A DNA stretch of 15,920 nucleotides from an uncultured Lachnospiraceae bacterium (lineage in GTDB: Bacteria; Bacillota; Clostridia; Lachnospirales; Lachnospiraceae), in assembly GCA_934376945.1 (NCBI GenBank), contig CAKRPI010000049.1:1-15920 (forward strand), read 5' to 3'. Made by a program: the position numbers and the translations under genes. The notes under the pieces are model-generated. The model was given only the letters and a program-made list of their open reading frames with translations, searched no databases and was not told the DNA's origin. Below are positions 1 to 6,716 of this stretch, in pieces. The first letter of the stretch is position 1. Each line of letters begins with the position of its first letter.

Positions 1-127
1 GATATTTATAACTCAAATCTGCTTTTTCTTCTACTTCGGACTGTTTCAGTCCCAGTTCTTTTCGCCGTCGGGCAATACCGGCGTATGGGTCGCTGATAAT
101 ACGGTGCGCGTGTTTAAGTATAGCCGT
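1..127 (-). CDS. Partial XRE-family helix-turn-helix regulator, start codon unclear
   Basis: Read leftwards from 127 to the window edge, the frame is open and ends in a stretch typical of the first helices of an XRE/Cro-CI DNA-binding domain (ARRRKELGLKQSEVEEKADL, then SYKY). Such proteins are small transcription regulators binding operators as dimers. The rest lies left of the window. An in-frame TAA sits at 128-130 and there is no ATG, GTG or TTG between it and the helix-turn-helix. The gene therefore uses a rare start such as ATT, is frameshifted near its 5' end, or is a remnant. A different frame starting at an ATG near 197 runs leftwards over the same DNA for about 50 codons, which would fit a frameshift. 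The family call is fairly safe; intactness is not. Confidence 0.5.
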
Positions 128-197
128 TTATGTATGATTTGCAGCAATGCTGTCACTTCCGAAGTAAGAAAAATTACATTCTGATGTGTTATCTGCA

Positions 198-226
198 TTG
201 CATCTTTTGCTGAAATTTGCTATTAT
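198..226 (+). promoter_or_regulatory. Promoter of the first subtilase gene
   Basis: TTGCAT (198-203) and TATTAT (221-226) are separated by 17 bp. TGC directly precedes the second box, making an extended -10. Transcription would begin near 233, giving a leader of about 87 nt. A second A/T-rich box at 232-237 is a weaker alternative. Confidence 0.55.
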
Positions 227-241
227 ATTTGTATAAAAATG

Positions 242-296
242 GTCATTTTGTCCCAGTCGTGAAGCTGCCCGTTTTATTGGAAACAGGGACAATGAC
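242..296 (+). other. Leader hairpin upstream of the first subtilase
   Basis: GTCATT (242-247) plus GTCCC (250-254) pairs with GGGACAATGAC (286-296), giving 11 base pairs with a two-base TT bulge and a 31-nt loop. It lies wholly between the predicted transcription start and the ribosome binding site (AAAGGAGGG, about 304-311). No T-tract follows, so it is not a terminator. It could stabilise the mRNA or affect translation. It matches no riboswitch class that I recognise. Confidence 0.4.
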
Positions 297-319
297 GAGA
301 GCAAAGGAGGGAATGTAAG

Positions 320-2764
320 ATGAGAGCTGGAAAAAAACGATGGGTACTACAATTTTTCATGGTATGCTGCCTGCTTGGCATTTTTCTGCTGCCGGTGCAG
401 GCTGCCGGGAAGAGCTCCGAAAGTGAGAAGAAGGACAATGAAGTGACTTCGATCACAATGGAAAAAACAAAGTCACTCAGAGTAAATCAGACGGTCACAC
501 TGCGGACAACGGTGCTGCCTACGGCGGCCGCAGCCAGGGAAAAGCTGTCCTGGAGCAGTTCAAATGAAGCAGTTGCTTCCGTCCGAAACGGAAGGGTGAC
601 CGGATGTTCTGCCGGAGAAGCAATGATCACAGTGCGCAGTGCAAGTGGAAAGCAGGCATTCTGCAAAGTGACAGTCGGAATCACAAAGACTACAGATTTT
701 GAATCATTTGCCAAAGCAACGTCTGCGCTGGTAAAGGCAAATCAAACGGATAAGAATCTAAATGCAGCTGCCGGAAACCGTTTTTTTGCAAAGCGTCTGA
801 TTGTCAAAACGAACGGAAGAGCGCTGGATGTTTCAAAGCTTAAGGCATCTGCGGTTGTAAAAGGACCTAACGGGCTGTACATCGTACAGTTTTCAACTGT
901 TCCGGCAACGGAAAGCGCGATGAAAACGATCAGTCAGTGGTCTGGAATTGAGTTCGTGGAGCCGGATCGTCTGGTGCAGGCAGACGGAGCAAAAAGTCAG
1001 GGATCAGAGCTGCGGAATCCGGGTGATCGTCTTATACTGAACGGACCGGGAACGGTGGAGGATACTTCCGATAAAACCGGGAGTGCCGGCTTTGAGCCGA
1101 ATATCACAGATGTGTCTTATAGTACGGCGTTGGATGCAGCTGGGCTTGGGACGGCAAGCTTTAATTCCTGGGGTGTAAAAAGGATCGGAGCGGACGCATA
1201 TGCCAAGAGAATAGCAGAACGGACTTCCGCATCCATCAAGGTAGCAGTCGTAGACAGTGGTGTGGATCATACACATCCGTTCCTGAAATCCAGGGTTACA
1301 TCGGATGGTTATGATTTTGTGGATAATGACAGTAATGCATATGATTTGTTCGGGCATGGAACGCATGTAGCCGGAACGATCGTGGATTGTACGCCGGGCC
1401 TGAATGTAAAGATTCTTCCGGTACGTGTGCTGGATTCAGATGGAACCGGCTGGAACTCTGTGATCAGCTGCGGAATTTACTATGCGGTGGAGCGCGGAGC
1501 CAAGGTCATCAATATGAGCATTAATGGCGATTGCAGCGAAGACGAAGAAGGTGCAATTGACTATGCGGTGCAAAAGGGCGTTACGGTAGTCGTAAGTGCC
1601 GGGAACAAAAACCACGATGTGGTAAGGAATAATAACTGCCCTGCACATAAGAAAAATGTTATCTGTGTCGGTGCAATTGATTCCGGTAATGTAAAGGCTG
1701 ACTTTTCAAATTATGGCAGTACGCTGGATGTTGTGGCACCTGGCGTCGGAATTTACAGCTGTGTTCCGGGTGGCTATTATGAGAGCTGGGACGGAACCTC
1801 AATGGCAACACCGCATGTGGCGGCTTTAGCGGCGATGATCAAGCTGTTAAATCCATCGATGAGTCCGGCTCAGATTGAGAATGCAATTAAAAACCGCTGC
1901 AAAGATCTGGGAAGTGCAGGCTGGGATAAATACTATGGATATGGAATTCCAAACTTTACTACCAGCAAAACCATTGCGGTTACAAAGGTGACGCTGAACA
2001 AGACAGCAGTTTCTGTTGAGGTGGGCGGAAAATACACCTTAAAAGCAACGGTTTCGCCGACAAATGCCACAAATAAAAAAATTACCTGGAGCAGCAGCAA
2101 TACGGGTGTCGCAACGGTAAGCGGAGGTGTCGTGACTACTAAAAAGGTGGGAACGGCAGTAATTACAGCGAAAGCTTCAAATGGGAAAAAAGCAACGTGC
2201 AAGGTCACGGTTACTACAGTGGCAAAGCCTGCAGTACCGACATTTACGTATGGCTTTATGAATGAAGACGGAAAGATTGACCTTGGCTGGACAGCTATTA
2301 ATGGTGCTGCCGGCTACCGGATTACAATCTATAATTTCGCGACAGGCACAACCGGAGTAAGGCATATAACCTCAAGGACCAAGACAGACTGGAGTGCATC
2401 GCTTAACCGCAATGTGCTGTATCGGCTTTCGGTGTGTGCGTATAAGCTGCAGAACGGTACAAAGATTTACGGCGATGCGAGATTCGTCCATGCTTCTGCA
2501 CCGAGACTGATCCAGAGTGTAAATGTGACCAGTACGGCACGTACCTTGAAGTGGACAAAGCTGACAGGAATCAGCGGATACTATGTATATCGTTCAAATA
2601 GCAGCAATTCCGGTTACAAGATGATCAAGAAGCTTCCGGCGACCGCAACTTCCGTACGGATTACGGGACTTGGCTCCGGAACTACGTACATTCGTGTAAT
2701 TCCATATAAAATTGTAAATGGAAAAGACTGGATGCTTCCGTATAAAACGACAGTAATTAAATAA
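320..2764 (+). CDS. Secreted subtilisin-like serine protease (S8) with Big2 and FN3-like modules
   Basis: An 814-aa secreted protease. The ATG follows AAAGGAGGG by about 8 nt. The order is: signal peptide (about 1-28, basic start, hydrophobic core, VQA cleavage motif); Big2 Ig-like domain (about 41-120); a propeptide-like region (about 156-220); a variable linker; S8 catalytic domain (about 283-550); a second Big2 domain (about 551-633); and two FN3-like modules (about 634-814). The catalytic triad is visible: Asp312 (VVDSGVD), His346 (GHGTHVAG) and Ser494 (DGTSMATPH), with oxyanion Asn429 (SAGN). Spacing matches subtilases, so it should be active. It probably autoprocesses in the linker before SWGVKRIGA. 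No LPXTG or transmembrane anchor is present, so it is released or held non-covalently by the Big2/FN3 modules. The next gene is its paralogue. Substrate unknown. Confidence 0.9.
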   Translation: MRAGKKRWVLQFFMVCCLLGIFLLPVQAAGKSSESEKKDNEVTSITMEKTKSLRVNQTVTLRTTVLPTAAAAREKLSWSSSNEAVASVRNGRVTGCSAGEAMITVRSASGKQAFCKVTVGITKTTDFESFAKATSALVKANQTDKNLNAAAGNRFFAKRLIVKTNGRALDVSKLKASAVVKGPNGLYIVQFSTVPATESAMKTISQWSGIEFVEPDRLVQADGAKSQGSELRNPGDRLILNGPGTVEDTSDKTGSAGFEPNITDVSYSTALDAAGLGTASFNSWGVKRIGADAYAKRIAERTSASIKVAVVDSGVDHTHPFLKSRVTSDGYDFVDNDSNAYDLFGHGTHVAGTIVDCTPGLNVKILPVRVLDSDGTGWNSVISCGIYYAVERGAKVINMSINGDCSEDEEGAIDYAVQKGVTVVVSAGNKNHDVVRNNNCPAHKKNVICVGAIDSGNVKADFSNYGSTLDVVAPGVGIYSCVPGGYYESWDGTSMATPHVAALAAMIKLLNPSMSPAQIENAIKNRCKDLGSAGWDKYYGYGIPNFTTSKTIAVTKVTLNKTAVSVEVGGKYTLKATVSPTNATNKKITWSSSNTGVATVSGGVVTTKKVGTAVITAKASNGKKATCKVTVTTVAKPAVPTFTYGFMNEDGKIDLGWTAINGAAGYRITIYNFATGTTGVRHITSRTKTDWSASLNRNVLYRLSVCAYKLQNGTKIYGDARFVHASAPRLIQSVNVTSTARTLKWTKLTGISGYYVYRSNSSNSGYKMIKKLPATATSVRITGLGSGTTYIRVIPYKIVNGKDWMLPYKTTVIK

Positions 2765-2778
2765 AGCGGATCAGACAG

Positions 2779-2812
2779 AAAAGGCCCTTTGGATAACGAA
2801 GGGCCTTTTCGA
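2779..2812 (+). terminator. Rho-independent terminator after the first subtilase
   Basis: AAAAGGCCCTT (2779-2789) and AAGGGCCTTTT (2799-2809) form a perfect 11-bp stem with a 9-nt loop, starting 15 nt after the stop. It runs into T-rich sequence and separates the two subtilase genes into two transcripts. Confidence 0.88.
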
Positions 2813-2842
2813 GTATATTTTGCCTTTATTTTGGAATATGTA

Positions 2843-2871
2843 TTGTTCATTTCAATTATATTTGCTACAAT
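2843..2871 (+). promoter_or_regulatory. Promoter of the second subtilase gene
   Basis: TTGTTC (2843-2848) and TACAAT (2866-2871) are 17 bp apart, with TGC directly before the -10 box. The start near 2878 gives a leader of only about 29 nt, which carries AAAGGAGGAA about 8 nt before the ATG. TGCTACAATAAA and a following AAAGGAGCA recur at the promoter of the NlpC/P60 gene. Confidence 0.6.
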
Positions 2872-2906
2872 AAACAAAAGGAGCAATATATAAAGGAGGA
2901 ATAGGT

Positions 2907-5624
2907 ATGAAGGCAATAAGAAAAGCAGCAGGATATCTTTTGGTCCTGTGCTGTATGCTGATGCTTTGTGCGGTACCGGTGCAGGCGGCGGCCCCCGGTA
3001 AAACCAAAATCACAAAGATCAGTGTCAAAAGCACATCCGCACTGGAAGTAGTCTGGCAGAAAGTAAGCGGGGCATCCGGTTATGAGGTATATCGGAAGAC
3101 CGGAGCCGGAACTTTCCAGAAAGCGGCGTCTGTATCAGGGGCAGGTTACTGCGCGTATACGGATAAGAAGCTGAAGGCGGATACGCTTTATACGTATCAG
3201 GTAAGAGCGTATCGCAGCGAGAACGGGAAGAAGCAGTACAGTGAATTTTCTTCTGCGAAGAGTGCAAGGACTGCAGCAGAGGTCACATCGATTGCACTGG
3301 AAAAGGCAAAAACGATCAGAACCAATCAGACCGTAAAGCTGCGGATGACTGTATACCCGGCAAATGCGTCCAGTGCCCGGCTTACGTGGAGCAGCTCCAA
3401 TCCGTCTGTTGCATCTGTTTCCGGTGGAAAGGTGACAGGACTGTCGGCAGGCGATGCGGTTATTACCGTGCGTTCTTCTAATGGGAAAAAAGCGTTTTGT
3501 AAGGTCACGGTCGGAATCACAAAGACGACAACGTATGATGAGTTTGGCAAAGCAATCGCAGAGCTTTCAAAGGAAAGCCGAGGACAGGGCATCAGTGAGC
3601 AGGCTGCTGCCAGCAATAAATATTGCCTGAAGCGGCTGATCGTAAAAACAACAGGAGGAGTACCTGATTTTTCAAAGGTAAAGGCACGTGCAGTTGTAAA
3701 AGGACCGGAGAATACGTATGTTGTACAGTTCGGTTCTTCTGCTGCAACGGAATATGCACTGAAAACAATTGAAAAGTGGTCCGGTATCGTGTATGTGGAA
3801 CCGGATCTGTATGAAAGCATTTCATCCGGAGAATCAGGAAATATTGAGTTTGATAGTTTCAATGATCCGGGAAGCCAGACATTTAGTGAGGGATGGCTTG
3901 AGCAGGAGGCTGCAGAGGAGGACGATGCATACGTCTATGCAGAACTCAGCTCGGCAGCTTCAGATGCAATGGACAGTGCTTTATCGAATATGGCACAGTC
4001 TCGTTCCTGGGGTGTAGCAAAAATCGGTGCAGCAGCGTATGCAAAGCGTGTGTCATCGAAGACCTCCGCAACGATCCGGGTGGCAGTCGTGGACAGCGGC
4101 GTGGATGCAACACATCCGTTTATCCGGTCGAGAGTTATTTCCGGAGGCTATGACTTTATCGACAATGACAGCTATCCGAATGATTATCATGGACACGGTA
4201 CACACGTATCAGGTACCATCGTCGACTGTACGCCGGGACTGAATGTCAAAATTTTACCGGTTCGTGTACTTGACGAGGAAGGAAGGGGTTCCAGCTCAGC
4301 AGTTGCAAGTGGAATCCGCTATGCGGCGAACCACGGAGCCAAGGTTATTAATCTGAGCCTTTCAGGAGGACACAGTCATCTTAAGGATGATGCAATTAAC
4401 TATGCAATCAGAAAAGGCGTTACAGTAGTCGTTGCTGCAGGAAATGAGTATACCAATATTCAAAATGCTTCCTATGGAGAACCGGGATGTCCGGCACATA
4501 TGAAAAATGTCATCTGCGTCGGTGCGGTAGATTCCAGCAATAGAAGAGCAGACTTTTCCAATTACGGAAGTACACTTGATCTGGTTGCCCCGGGCGTTGG
4601 AATCTCAAGCAGTATACCGGGCGGCTATTATGATAGCTGGGACGGAACTTCCATGGCGACACCGCACGTTGCGGCGCTGGCAGCAATTATGAAGCTTGCA
4701 AATCCGTCCATGAGTCCTGCAAGGATTGAAGCGGCATTGAAAAATCACTGCAAAGACCTCGGAAGCCGTGGATGGGATCAGTATTATGGATATGGAATCC
4801 CGAACTTTGTATCTTCAAAGAGCATCGCAGTTACGAAGGTGACCTTGAGTAAAACAAGCGTTTCTATTCAGAGAGGTAAAAAATGTACACTGAAGGCCAC
4901 AGTAGCTCCGTCGAATGCAACGAATAAAAAAATCACTTGGATCAGTAGTAATACGAGTGTAGCTACGGTGAGCGGCGGCGTTGTAACAGCCAAAAAGGCA
5001 GGAACGGCAACGATCACAGCGAAATCATCGAACGGAAAAAGGGCAACGTGCCGGATCAAGGTAGTAAACGCAGCTCCGACAAAGCTTCCTGCACCGGTTA
5101 CAACCTTAAGAAGAATGGATCAGGATGGCTGGATCAATATTATGTGGAATCCGGTAAGTGGTGCCAGTGGTTATCGTGTGCAGATTCTTAATTATTCAAC
5201 CGGAAAAACAGGAGTACAGTACCTGTCAGGCAGAACGAATACGGACTGGTATCGGTATCTGAGTCAGAATACAGCATACCGGATTGCAATCTGTGCATAC
5301 AAGGTACAGTCCGGACAGCGTGTCTATGGCGCAACGAGACTGGTTTATACGGCGACAAAACCGAATATATGGGGAACAAACGGAACGCCATCGGCAATCA
5401 CACTGAACTGGTCAAAGATCAAGGGTGCCAGTGGATACCGGTTATATCGTTCCTCCAGCCAGAATTCCGGATATAAACTGGTTAAAACATTTTCTGCCGG
5501 TACCAGCGCTTATCGTATCACAGGAATCGGAATGGCGAATATTTATATACGGCTGATTCCATATCGTACTGTGAATGGAAAGAAAGTCAATTACCCGTAT
5601 GCATCAGGAACGATACATCATTAA
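2907..5624 (+). CDS. Secreted subtilisin-like serine protease (S8), paralogue with extra N-terminal FN3 domain
   Basis: A 905-aa paralogue of the preceding protease. The order is: signal peptide (about 1-28, VQA site); an FN3-like domain (about 31-122) absent from the neighbour; Big2 (about 124-205); propeptide-like region (about 240-300); an acidic linker (about 300-365, rich in Glu, Asp and Ser); S8 domain (about 367-632); Big2 (about 636-718); and two FN3-like modules to the C-terminus. The triad is Asp396 (VVDSGVD), His430 (GHGTHVSG) and Ser582 (DGTSMATPH), with Asn513 (AAGN), all in normal spacing. Catalytic and Big2 regions align closely with the neighbour, while the linker between propeptide and protease does not, so processing control probably differs. 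No covalent wall-anchor motif is seen. The pair looks like a tandem duplication followed by domain gain or loss. It has its own promoter and terminator. Confidence 0.9.
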   Translation: MKAIRKAAGYLLVLCCMLMLCAVPVQAAAPGKTKITKISVKSTSALEVVWQKVSGASGYEVYRKTGAGTFQKAASVSGAGYCAYTDKKLKADTLYTYQVRAYRSENGKKQYSEFSSAKSARTAAEVTSIALEKAKTIRTNQTVKLRMTVYPANASSARLTWSSSNPSVASVSGGKVTGLSAGDAVITVRSSNGKKAFCKVTVGITKTTTYDEFGKAIAELSKESRGQGISEQAAASNKYCLKRLIVKTTGGVPDFSKVKARAVVKGPENTYVVQFGSSAATEYALKTIEKWSGIVYVEPDLYESISSGESGNIEFDSFNDPGSQTFSEGWLEQEAAEEDDAYVYAELSSAASDAMDSALSNMAQSRSWGVAKIGAAAYAKRVSSKTSATIRVAVVDSGVDATHPFIRSRVISGGYDFIDNDSYPNDYHGHGTHVSGTIVDCTPGLNVKILPVRVLDEEGRGSSSAVASGIRYAANHGAKVINLSLSGGHSHLKDDAINYAIRKGVTVVVAAGNEYTNIQNASYGEPGCPAHMKNVICVGAVDSSNRRADFSNYGSTLDLVAPGVGISSSIPGGYYDSWDGTSMATPHVAALAAIMKLANPSMSPARIEAALKNHCKDLGSRGWDQYYGYGIPNFVSSKSIAVTKVTLSKTSVSIQRGKKCTLKATVAPSNATNKKITWISSNTSVATVSGGVVTAKKAGTATITAKSSNGKRATCRIKVVNAAPTKLPAPVTTLRRMDQDGWINIMWNPVSGASGYRVQILNYSTGKTGVQYLSGRTNTDWYRYLSQNTAYRIAICAYKVQSGQRVYGATRLVYTATKPNIWGTNGTPSAITLNWSKIKGASGYRLYRSSSQNSGYKLVKTFSAGTSAYRITGIGMANIYIRLIPYRTVNGKKVNYPYASGTIHH

Positions 5625-5627
5625 ATA

Positions 5628-5692
5628 TTGGAATGCTTATCTGTGCTAACCGGCGTCAGGCTAGAAGGTTAGGTAATGTGTCAGTGTTCCAA
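5628..5692 (+). other. Imperfect inverted repeat just after the second subtilase stop
   Basis: TTGGAA (5628-5633) pairs with TTCCAA (5687-5692), and further in CTAACC (5646-5651) pairs with GGTTAG (5667-5672) around a 15-nt loop. The intervening bases pair poorly. The first arm starts 4 nt after the stop and no T-tract follows, so this is a possible 3' UTR structure in front of the real terminator rather than a terminator itself. Confidence 0.35.
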
Positions 5693-5730
5693 AGACAGCA
5701 AAAATACAGGTTAAGAGAACAGTAATTCGG

Positions 5731-5766
5731 AATCGCCGGCTGCATTTTGCGGCCGGCGATTTTTTG
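5731..5766 (+). terminator. Rho-independent terminator of the second subtilase
   Basis: AATCGCCGGCTGC (5731-5743) pairs with GCGGCCGGCGATT (5749-5761): 13 pairs including one G-U, a 5-nt loop, and a T-run at 5760-5765. Confidence 0.92.
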
Positions 5767-5773
5767 GTGCTGC

Positions 5774-5802
5774 TTGACCTGGCTTAAAAATGTGAGTATA
5801 CT
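5774..5802 (+). promoter_or_regulatory. Promoter of the yqeY-like gene
   Basis: TTGACC (5774-5779) and TATACT (5797-5802) with a 17-bp spacer, immediately downstream of the terminator. Transcription from about 5809 would give a leader of roughly 240 nt containing two inverted repeats. Confidence 0.62.
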
Positions 5803-5823
5803 TTAACCGAATCAAGCAAGTAG

Positions 5824-5850
5824 CGAAGCGGATTGCGAATATCCGCTTTG
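5824..5850 (+). repeat. Short hairpin in the yqeY leader
   Basis: CGAAGCGGAT (5824-5833) pairs with ATCCGCTTTG (5841-5850): 10 pairs including one G-U around a 7-nt loop. It ends a few bases before the long inverted repeat and may belong to the same element. TTGACA at 5848-5853 looks like a -35 box, but no -10 box follows at the right distance. Confidence 0.5.
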
Positions 5851-5856
5851 ACAAAA

Positions 5857-6019
5857 ATGTACTCTCAGAGTCTTTCTTGCACTTGCCTTTGTGGCCGATT
5901 TTCTGCCAGTTGCACCCGAATTTCATCAACGTACACACCGTGTACGCCTCAGAAATTTGGGCACAGCTGACAAAAAATCTTCTCACAAAATCAAGCGCAA
6001 AAAGATTCCGAGAGTACAT
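5857..6019 (+). repeat. Long imperfect inverted repeat (163 bp, two arms of about 80 nt)
   Basis: The two arms are symmetric about base 5938. The outer ends pair perfectly (ATGTACTCTC at 5857-5866 with GAGAGTACAT at 6010-6019). The tip is CGTACAC (5930-5936), ACC loop, GTGTACG (5940-5946). Between them about three quarters of positions pair, with short internal loops, several G-U pairs, and two compensating one-base shifts. AAAA lies on both sides (5853-5856 and 6020-6023) and could be a target duplication, though it is low-complexity. The repeat ends 11 nt before the yqeY ribosome binding site, so it would fold in the mRNA leader. It encodes nothing convincing. A MITE-like or dispersed palindromic element, or a cis-regulatory RNA, are the likely explanations. 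Confidence 0.75.
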
Positions 6020-6046
6020 AAAAGCAGAATGGAGGAGGAATGAAAC

Positions 6047-6484
6047 ATGGATATTGAAACACTTAGAAAAGACATGGTAGCAGCAATGAAGGCAAAGGAT
6101 AAGCCGAGGAAGGAAGCAATTTCTTCATTGGTATCTGCGGTGAAGAAAGCAGCGATTGATGAGGGCTGCCGTGATGACATTCCGTCAGAGATGGTTGATC
6201 GTGTGATCTTAAAGGAACTCAAAACAGTAAAGGAGCAGATCGATACGTGTCCGGAAACAAGAACTGATTTAAGAGAGGAATATCAGTTCCGTTATGATGT
6301 GATTTCAGAGTATGCACCGAAGCTGCTTTCAGCAGAAGAAGTAAAAGCAATCCTGACCGGAAAATTTGCGGACGTAATTGCAACAAAAAATAAAGGTCAG
6401 ATTATGAAAACGGTGATGGCAGAGCTGAAGGGCAAGGCAGACGGAAAGGTGATCAATCAGGTTGTTGCCGAACTGTGCAAATAA
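6047..6484 (+). CDS. yqeY: GatB/YqeY domain-containing protein
   Basis: A 145-aa soluble, Lys/Glu-rich, mostly helical protein of the YqeY family, whose usual length is about 145-150 aa, so it is complete. The start MDIETLRKDMVAAMKAKD and the region around YAPKLLSAEEVKAIL are typical, as is the glycine/lysine-rich C-terminal segment (GQIMKTVMAELKGKADGKV). The family shares the tail domain of GatB, the amidotransferase subunit that makes Gln-tRNA or Asn-tRNA. A tRNA-related role is usually presumed, but the cellular function is not settled. The ATG follows a strong GGAGGAGGAA by about 7 nt. It is a single-gene unit behind a long structured leader. Only a weak hairpin (5-bp stem near 6473-6493) precedes a T-run at 6498-6504, so its transcript may read on towards the terminator at 6586-6644. 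Confidence 0.9.
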   Translation: MDIETLRKDMVAAMKAKDKPRKEAISSLVSAVKKAAIDEGCRDDIPSEMVDRVILKELKTVKEQIDTCPETRTDLREEYQFRYDVISEYAPKLLSAEEVKAILTGKFADVIATKNKGQIMKTVMAELKGKADGKVINQVVAELCK

Positions 6485-6516
6485 GAGACGCAGAATGTTT
6501 TTTTCTTTTTATCCGC

Positions 6517-6545
6517 TTGAGATTGAAGACGAAATCCTGTATGAT
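6517..6545 (+). promoter_or_regulatory. Promoter of the c-di-GMP phosphodiesterase transcript
   Basis: TTGAGA (6517-6522) and TATGAT (6540-6545) with a 17-bp spacer. The start near 6552 lies just before AGAGGAA (6554-6560), the ribosome binding site of a 48-codon small ORF, leaving about 215 nt of transcript before the main gene. Confidence 0.6.
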
Positions 6546-6569
6546 AGAGGATAAGAGGAACGCATTGAA

Positions 6570-6716
6570 ATGCAGAAAAATAAGTACAACAGTCCATGTA
6601 AGTTCCTGTGCTGCAGAGAGCCTATGGACTGTTGTTTGTTTTTTCAGAGGGAAAACAGGATATCCACGGAAAGAGCGGAAAATTTTGCAGGCGTAAGATG
6701 GTTTACGGGTGCGTAA
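6570..6716 (+). CDS. Candidate 48-aa Cys-rich small ORF or leader peptide
   Basis: An ATG at 6570 follows AGAGGAA (6554-6560) by 9 nt, and the frame stays open for 48 codons to TAA at 6714-6716. The peptide begins MQKNKYNSPCKFLCC and has five cysteines between residues 10 and 22 (Cys10, 14, 15, 21, 22), then a polar charged tail ending in WFTGA. There is no signal peptide or membrane segment and I recognise no family. Codons 6-10 and 19-22 encode the two arms of an intrinsic terminator (6586-6644), and codons 23-25 its T-run. A translating ribosome would therefore prevent that hairpin forming. The main downstream start is 50 nt beyond this stop. It may be a regulatory leader peptide, a real small protein, or a chance frame; its placement right after a promoter favours one of the first two. 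Confidence 0.45.
   Translation: MQKNKYNSPCKFLCCREPMDCCLFFQRENRISTERAENFAGVRWFTGA
6586..6644 (+). terminator. Intrinsic terminator or attenuator inside the small ORF
   Basis: ACAACAGTCCAT (6586-6597) pairs perfectly with ATGGACTGTTGT (6624-6635) around a 26-nt loop, followed by TTGTTTTTT (6636-6644). It may end the yqeY transcript, but it also lies about 35 nt downstream of the next promoter's start site, where it would act as an attenuator. The loop contains GTTCCT (6602-6607), complementary to AGGAAC (6556-6561), which overlaps the small ORF's ribosome binding site. Confidence 0.72.

Noticed and set aside
38..52. Perfect short hairpin GGACTG-TTT-CAGTCC
   Set aside because: It lies within the coding part of the XRE helix-turn-helix and has no T-run; most likely chance.
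259..318. GTG-started 19-codon frame ending just before the first subtilase start
   Set aside because: It has no ribosome binding site upstream of the GTG and its peptide shows no feature, so overlap with the subtilase site looks accidental.
5711..6019. A 102-codon minus-strand frame starting exactly at the end of the long inverted repeat
   Set aside because: It runs through both arms of the repeat, the short hairpin and a terminator, has no ribosome binding site and no recognisable domain; it is a by-product of the repeat.
6473..6505. Terminator directly after yqeY at the TTTTTTTC run
   Set aside because: The only stem I can pair is 5 bp with a G-U, too weak to list as a terminator.
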